Part shown: piece after piece, positions 30,801 through 35,585 of the stretch
How positions within the stretch are numbered: the first letter of the stretch is position 1
Layout of the letters: the number at the start of each line of letters is the position of its first letter
Assembly (NCBI GenBank): GCA_007123885.1
Contig: SLGC01000098.1
Coordinates: 1 to 35,585 of the forward strand
Direction of reading: 5' to 3'
Length of the DNA stretch: 35,585 nt
Source of the DNA: Bacteroidales bacterium
Lineage (GTDB): Bacteria; Bacteroidota; Bacteroidia; Bacteroidales; PUMT01
Notes under the pieces: generated by a model
Database searches by the model: none
What the model saw: the letters and a program-made list of their open reading frames with translations, nothing else
What the model was told of the DNA's origin: nothing
Position numbers and translations under genes: made by a program

Positions 30801-31467
30801 CCTCGCCCTTTTTGCCGGCTTTATCGGATCCTGCAGGGAATGAAAAGTTTTCATATGTGTCAGGATCACTTACGGCACATTCGTTATCAAGGCGCATGAC
30901 GGGTATACCTCCCCGAAAACCTGTTCCAGAAAGATCTATATTGGCTTCAAGCCTGAGAGTATTAGTAGCTATAAGGGCCAGGACACCCCCTGTTACCCCA
31001 TCCCAGGCTTTTGCTTCCAGGGTGCCGGTAACTGTTGCAGATTCATAGCCCCTCACTCTTACCAGCTGGACGGTTTCAACGGAAGTGTAACTGTTAATCA
31101 GCTCTCTGGTAAAAGTAACAGTTTTACCGCTTATGTCGCTTATCAGCAGGAACTCATAATTCCCCGCATCATTGATATCCTGTTGCCTGCCGTAATATTC
31201 CGGCGGAGATGTTTCTATGCTGAACCCCTTCATCTGGATCAACAATACGGTATCACCGGGATGAAAAAATTCAGGATCGGTGACTGTTACAGAATTGACG
31301 TCTACAATAGATTCAACTGCCGAATAATTATTTATTATTCCTGAAATTTCAGTTTGACCATAAACAGTCGCTTTGGATATAATTAAACCAATCATAAACA
31401 ACATGAGAAAAATGCAGGGAGCTTTTTGTCCTTTCCGGGGAAGGCCGATATTGTTAGAATCTATCAA
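27883..31467 (-). CDS. Large secreted protein with Gly-rich region, repeated ~93-aa Ig-like modules and gliding-motility-associated (type B) C-terminal domain
   Basis: 1194 aa. Ends LQIPNAFSPNNSGLNDSFIISGLENSRFNEITVFNRQGNVVYKTQDYRNDWDGRNYNGEPLPEDTYYFILNVDNSYSYKGFIIIKR, a CHU_C/type B T9SS sorting domain. N-terminal hydrophobic signal is present. Confidence 0.93.
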   Translation of the reverse strand: MIDSNNIGLPRKGQKAPCIFLMLFMIGLIISKATVYGQTEISGIINNYSAVESIVDVNSVTVTDPEFFHPGDTVLLIQMKGFSIETSPPEYYGRQQDINDAGNYEFLLISDISGKTVTFTRELINSYTSVETVQLVRVRGYESATVTGTLEAKAWDGVTGGVLALIATNTLRLEANIDLSGTGFRGGIPVMRLDNECAVSDPDTYENFSFPAGSDKAGKKGEGPVTWYLEGEDTLSVENVIVHGRGRMATGGGGGNGRFAGGGGGSNSGSGGFGGRESESCPDLVSEEEPGGYGGYWLVDHLFDAGGLFLNRFFMGGGGGGSTGFEERTATPGGNGGGLVIIIANHLESTDGYGIYADGVSVLTPSTAGAGGGGGGGTIVASIDHYHGTVNISAKGGKGGDVDHAEKAGAGGGGGGGSVIHSGESLSPSISLSLGPGASGTNLRQNDPFGSTTGGPGAEIEELEILLNGLLFNGIRTERYTICEETAPDILEGTQPRGGRPEYIYSWSKRNGGDVWSPIDGAAGKDYQPEILYETTDFIRVVTDQDPDPVIDTSNIITIVIQPKIEGNIISDHQTICEGSTPAEITGPPLTEGGTGDFSYLWIQNRVSEPWTEAVDVNSQLNYNPPPLYDTTWYSRIATSGVCIDSSNIVPVNVHPSIRNNYLGQDQTICHGDIPLPIVAPEEPAGGLGTGTYNFMWESRSDGSWEIIAGNYDPSHAPDRLFATSNFRRTVESGECADTSSTYTVFVLPPISGNDISGSQIICYLTQPELFTGSEPSGGDGIFNYTWELSGGDDMWATAEGGSDQKDYLSPPLSDTTFFRRIIFSGSGDACKDTSDFVSVKFHPFSYAQLMESHDTICTGSQSELSFLLSGQGDWNIVFSDGNNEFSAGNINSAEYSISLTPASDDSITYNYQLVSLVDGFGCRAPDENLGGAATIRVYGYPVPDPGYDIEICGPRIQLNATPSIGRGNWESSLPETIFIPHENTSDPAATVSSFGTHTFRWTETNWKCAANAEISVTFFEQPEKAISGTDQDLSFVFETHMAAMLPEHMPSSYGIWEIVAGSGNIIFPDDPETFLTGLGFGENILRWTVYNGVCEPVSDLVTITVNDLQIPNAFSPNNSGLNDSFIISGLENSRFNEITVFNRQGNVVYKTQDYRNDWDGRNYNGEPLPEDTYYFILNVDNSYSYKGFIIIKR
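28903..30027 (-). repeat. Four tandem protein-level repeats (93-95 aa) plus the start of a fifth, in the type B-CTD protein
   Basis: The Cys of each 'xIC' motif falls at 30021, 29739, 29460, 29181 and 28896, giving spacings of 282, 279, 279 and 285 bp. Modules begin TICEETAPDI, TICEGSTPAE, TICHGDIPLP, IICYLTQPEL and TICTGSQSEL. Confidence 0.85.
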
Positions 31468-31553
31468 TGTTCCGTTTGGTTAATTGAATCCGGGCATACT
31501 GATTTACCGGATATTTGACAATCCATAAATACATTAACCTGTGCCCAAAAAAA

Positions 31554-31561
31554 CAAATATA
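31554..31561 (-). promoter_or_regulatory. Candidate -7 box (TATATTTG) upstream of the type B-CTD gene / T9SS locus
   Basis: Plus strand CAAATATA, about 90 bp upstream of the CDS start at 31467. Matches TAnnTTTG; no clear -33 element. Confidence 0.35.
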
Positions 31562-31769
31562 GCAATAGTTTGAATACAGGAAACATATGAAGATTTTATT
31601 GAGCGCTCCAGGCCTGTTCTCATCCGGTTTATACGTACTTTGGGGTACCAGGTTTCAGAACATTCAAATATACATGACAATTTTTATCCGAAAATACACA
31701 CAGACGGATGAAAAAAATTGACTTCGTCGATTACATATGCTGTGCATTGTGTTTTTCCCGGAAGGAGCA

Positions 31770-34700
31770 TTAATTTGCAGATTGTATGCCGGCATACGGG
31801 ATCCTGAAAAAGAAGCAGCTGCCTTTTCCATACTGGCTTGTAAAGCCGACGCTACCTCCATTTTGCTCAACTATGCTTTTGACAATAGCCAGACCCAGTC
31901 CCGTTCCTCCTGATTTGGTGGTAAAATAGGGAGTAAACATTTTCTTCCTGATCTCTTCAGGTACTCCCGTTCCGTTGTCATATATCTTAACCAGCACCAT
32001 TTCCTTTTCCCTTATCAGGTCAATGGTTATTTTCCCTTTTCTTTCAGGGGGAATTGACTGGACCGAGTTTTTTAGCAGATTAATAAAGATCCGGTTCAGC
32101 TGTATTTTGTCAGCTGCTACCGGAACATTTTCTATGCCATTTACATTTACAAATATTTCAATGTTCTCATTATTGGAAAACAGACCTGCAACATTTGTAA
32201 TTGCACTGACAATATTTGCATTGGAAGTTGTAGGTCTGGGCATCCTGGCGAAATCGGAAAAAGCTGAGGCTATAGATGAAAGATGGTCTATCTGTTCTAT
32301 CAGGTTACGTGTGGTTTTCTTGAATATTTCATCCCAGTTATCAACTTTATCTTCCCATGATCTTTGCAGATGTTGAATACTTAATTTCATAGGAGTCAGC
32401 GGGTTTTTTATCTCATGCGCTATCTGTTTTGCCATTTCCCGCCATGCACTTTCCCGCTCTGATCTGGCCAGCAGTTCTGCACTGTTTTCAAGTTCACCCA
32501 CCATTCTGTTATATTCCCTGATCAGGTTCCCTATTTCATCATCACCCTCATAATCAATCTGTTCATTTGACCTGCCAATTGAAAGTTTTCGCAGCTTGTT
32601 CTGTATAAGCCTGAGAGGCTTTGTTATGGTATTTGAAACTACAACAGCAATAAATACTGTTATCAGAATGAGAATAGCATATATGTTGACAACTGCAACC
32701 ACAAGAGTATAAATCTCCATTTGCAGGATGGATTGTCTTGTAAAATAGGGAAGGTTAATATATGAAAGCAGCTCATTTTCAGCATTTATAAGAGGCACAT
32801 ATGCCGAAAGGTAGGAAAGGTTACCTATAGATTCCCTGTGTACAAACCTTACACTGTTATTAAAAAGCATTGCTGAATATGCCTGTGGATTCATTTGTTC
32901 TCCTATCAGGTTCAGTTCAAAGACTTCCGGGCGGGATGAGGCATACAAAAATCCATCAGGATCGTACAGGTTTATATCGGTATAAAAGATATTTGACAGT
33001 TGTATCAGCATACCGGTAATATCATCCCTGATTTCAGGATCAAGTTGCCTCTCCATACCAAGATTATATTCCATATCTATCAGCACAGACTGTATCTTTT
33101 CGCTTATATTTTCATATTGCTGATCCTCAAACTGCCTGATAGTATAATAGATAGTTCCTACGCCAATAATGATAAGGGAAAGCAGCAGCACACCGATCAT
33201 GGAAATTTTGATCTTATTCTTGAAATCAATTCGCCATCTCCTGATATCCAGGGGGTATTTACAAACCAGAAGTCCGAGACTGTAAAGCAGGTAAAAAAAT
33301 ACGAAACTGTATGAGAATGAGGTAATAAGGTTAAAGGTTGTGAATTTGGGTTTACTCAGTATGATCAGATTTTCATGATCAACCTGATAAGCAAGATGCT
33401 TGTATCCTTCTTTCTCGAAAAAATCAATTACCACGTCGGATTCCCTGTCATTCTCCATTACCAGGGGATAGGAATAATATCCGGACCTGGTTATCAATCT
33501 GTCATTAATATATTTGGCATATGAGTAATCATTAATGATCTGGTTGCGGATAAATGTCCCTTCAATAAGCAGTTCGGGAAAACCTAGCTGGGTATCCATT
33601 ATTTTGCTGTCAAGCGAAATGAATATCCTTTTTTCATATGGATACTGCTCGAGTTCATACACAATTATTCCAAGATAACTTATTCTTCCGATCAGGTTAT
33701 CAAGAAAATAAAAACCCGAACCCGGAGAAACCGGTATGCCAAATTCTTCAGCCATATCATAAAAGAAGGAATAGCAGTCCACCAGCTCATCTACGTCGGC
33801 AAGATGAAGATCTGTAAGGTCATGGCAGGATGCAACCTGAAGGTCATATTTCCTGAAATACCCGCTGAAATGGTTGCTTCTTAGATAGTTATAAAGATCG
33901 TAGTCATCGTGAAGGTGTGATTGCAGCATGTAATGGATCACTTTATCTGACAGGAGGTTATCCTGGATTTCGTGCATCAGGAACTCGGCAACCTGATCAC
34001 GCTCATTTGCCAGGTTGACAGCAATTACCTGCATTATGTTTTTTTCCTTTTCCCTGCTTTTTTTTGTAATAAAGGCAAGGGTGAACATGGAGATCAGGAA
34101 AACAAGGAATACCTGGAATGAATAGGAATATCTGTACCGGAAATATCTTATACCTGCAATTGTTCCTGTAATCAAAATGAAAAAGAGAATGGCATATACC
34201 GATATCGGGTTTTCAAAAGCTATGTATGTCAGGATCCCTGCTGCAAATGAAAGCAAAAACAGGGAAATGAAACTTCTAAGTCCAAGCAGGGTTGAGGAAA
34301 TAGAAACTATCTTGTCTGCCAGAAGAACCAGTGATGCCAGCAGCATTGCAAGGATTAAATATGCAATAAGGCTGAACTGATTGAGATGGACAAAATTATA
34401 TACTTCAAGTTGAATATTTGAATTGAAGATCAGCCCGGAAAACATGTTATGGAAAAAAAACATAAAACCTACAAGGATCAGGTTTAAAAAAACAACCGTC
34501 AATACCCGCACAGACCCGGGGGAGTTGATTATTCTGGTTGGCAACCTGAAATGAGCAGAAAAACAGGCTGTTGCAAAAAGAATAAATGCTGAGTTAATAA
34601 GAAAATCTCCCAGTGATGGAAAAAGGGATGATTTTGCATAATGCTGGGGCTGGAACAGGGAGTAGCTTTTAAAAATCCGGGGAACATCTGCTTCAAGCAT

Positions 34701-35477
34701 AAAGTACCTGACCAGAAGAAGGATTATAATTACAGCTCCGAACCAAAGATTTTTTTTATCGGTGGCTAAAAAACTAAAGCTTTTGAATAGAAAAATCAGA
34801 AAAAATAAGAGGGCAAGTGAATACAACGAAACAGCAACAAGAGAAAACTGCCAGTGATATGACGGAGGGTGCGGTTCTATCAGTGAAAAAAGAAAATTGC
34901 CATCAGGATCTGTGATTACATTACCTGCATCAGGAAAAAATTCAAGTTCTACTTCGGGATGTAATTTGAAATCCGGATGAAAATTATTGACCAGGAATTC
35001 ATTTTCAAATACATAATCATTCTTAACAGGTATGAGGGCAAACAGGTTTACAGTATCGTCCGGTTGATTGTTTACAATAACATACCAGCCATTGCCCGGG
35101 TTTATCAGGCGCTGGTTATCCGGAGTTATGTTTTCTTCAAGATTAAGTGTGACTATATTACTGTTCCAGAATTTAAGATCCTGATTGTAGTACCCCAGGA
35201 AAACGGTGCCTTCTTTTTGAAATAGTTCAAAATACTCATCTGAATATTTTTTTATAAATGCATCGATGCCATTGTTTTCTATCAATGAACTCATTTCTTC
35301 AAGATGAGAGGATGCTTCCTTATATTTCTCGTCCAATACCGACTGGAAACGTGAAACATTGATTTTTCTGGCATCCAGAATGCCGATATTGCGTTCAATT
35401 GCGGTTGCTGTAAAAAGCAGCAAAAGTGCAATTATCAAAAATCTGTAATCGTTCAATATCTTAATATATTTTGCCAT
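31770..35477 (-). CDS. Membrane sensor histidine kinase, NtrY-like (HAMP + HisKA + HATPase_c)
   Basis: ~1235 aa (ORF opens at 35489; MAKYIKILNDYRFLI is the more natural start). Multiple N-terminal TMs; HAMP NTITKPLRLIQNKLRKLSIG; H-box REMAKQIAHEIKNPLTPMKLSIQHLQR; N-box FINLLKNSVQSIP; G-boxes DNGTGVPEEIRKKMFTPYFTTKSGGTGLGLAIVKSIVEQNGG. Confidence 0.92.
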   Translation of the reverse strand: MAKYIKILNDYRFLIIALLLLFTATAIERNIGILDARKINVSRFQSVLDEKYKEASSHLEEMSSLIENNGIDAFIKKYSDEYFELFQKEGTVFLGYYNQDLKFWNSNIVTLNLEENITPDNQRLINPGNGWYVIVNNQPDDTVNLFALIPVKNDYVFENEFLVNNFHPDFKLHPEVELEFFPDAGNVITDPDGNFLFSLIEPHPPSYHWQFSLVAVSLYSLALLFFLIFLFKSFSFLATDKKNLWFGAVIIILLLVRYFMLEADVPRIFKSYSLFQPQHYAKSSLFPSLGDFLINSAFILFATACFSAHFRLPTRIINSPGSVRVLTVVFLNLILVGFMFFFHNMFSGLIFNSNIQLEVYNFVHLNQFSLIAYLILAMLLASLVLLADKIVSISSTLLGLRSFISLFLLSFAAGILTYIAFENPISVYAILFFILITGTIAGIRYFRYRYSYSFQVFLVFLISMFTLAFITKKSREKEKNIMQVIAVNLANERDQVAEFLMHEIQDNLLSDKVIHYMLQSHLHDDYDLYNYLRSNHFSGYFRKYDLQVASCHDLTDLHLADVDELVDCYSFFYDMAEEFGIPVSPGSGFYFLDNLIGRISYLGIIVYELEQYPYEKRIFISLDSKIMDTQLGFPELLIEGTFIRNQIINDYSYAKYINDRLITRSGYYSYPLVMENDRESDVVIDFFEKEGYKHLAYQVDHENLIILSKPKFTTFNLITSFSYSFVFFYLLYSLGLLVCKYPLDIRRWRIDFKNKIKISMIGVLLLSLIIIGVGTIYYTIRQFEDQQYENISEKIQSVLIDMEYNLGMERQLDPEIRDDITGMLIQLSNIFYTDINLYDPDGFLYASSRPEVFELNLIGEQMNPQAYSAMLFNNSVRFVHRESIGNLSYLSAYVPLINAENELLSYINLPYFTRQSILQMEIYTLVVAVVNIYAILILITVFIAVVVSNTITKPLRLIQNKLRKLSIGRSNEQIDYEGDDEIGNLIREYNRMVGELENSAELLARSERESAWREMAKQIAHEIKNPLTPMKLSIQHLQRSWEDKVDNWDEIFKKTTRNLIEQIDHLSSIASAFSDFARMPRPTTSNANIVSAITNVAGLFSNNENIEIFVNVNGIENVPVAADKIQLNRIFINLLKNSVQSIPPERKGKITIDLIREKEMVLVKIYDNGTGVPEEIRKKMFTPYFTTKSGGTGLGLAIVKSIVEQNGGSVGFTSQYGKGSCFFFRIPYAGIQSAN

Positions 35478-35500
35478 ATTAATTGTCAAAACATGAATTT

Positions 35501-35585
35501 CTAATGATGATGATAAGGTTCTCCCTTTATTATTGTCATTGCCCGGTAGATTTGCTCCACAAGTATCAGCCTTACCATCTGATGC
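35501..35585 (-). CDS. rlmH: 23S rRNA (pseudouridine1915-N3)-methyltransferase RlmH, C-terminus only
   Basis: Minus-strand frame from the right edge: HQMVRLILVEQIYRAMTIIKGEPYHHH*, a near-diagnostic RlmH C-terminus. The stop is the complement of 35501-35503. Confidence 0.9.
   Translation of the reverse strand, partial: HQMVRLILVEQIYRAMTIIKGEPYHHH

Noticed and set aside
1-35585. Transposase, integrase, IS ends, rRNA or phage genes
   Set aside because: None seen among the ORF translations or in the intergenic sequence; the window looks like ordinary chromosome.

Overview
This is a roughly 36 kb stretch of a Bacteroidota chromosome. It is mostly housekeeping genes plus one accessory locus linked to the type IX secretion system (T9SS). 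Going left to right: the 5' end of a TIGR02757-like gene (partial); a LolD-like ABC ATPase; a Na+/Ca2+ exchanger; a TatA-like protein with a perfect 15-bp tandem repeat; a fused SecDF; malate dehydrogenase; a CPA-type Na+/H+ antiporter; a TolC / MacB-type permease / HlyD adaptor efflux operon; a GlmM-like phosphohexomutase; an RluB-type pseudouridine synthase with a repetitive basic N-terminal extension; a DUF5686-like protein; era; and der. Next comes a co-directional minus-strand locus (21.2-31.5 kb). It encodes a large Gly-rich, multi-module, type B-CTD surface protein, a PorP/SprF protein, a PD40+PKD protein, an uncharacterised secreted protein and a propeller-SpoIIE transmembrane phosphatase. 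The window ends with an NtrY-like histidine kinase and the 3' end of rlmH. I found no rRNA, tRNA, CRISPR array or transposase. The most interesting candidate is the T9SS-linked secretion/adhesin/signalling locus. All family assignments come from reading the protein sequences; no searches were run.
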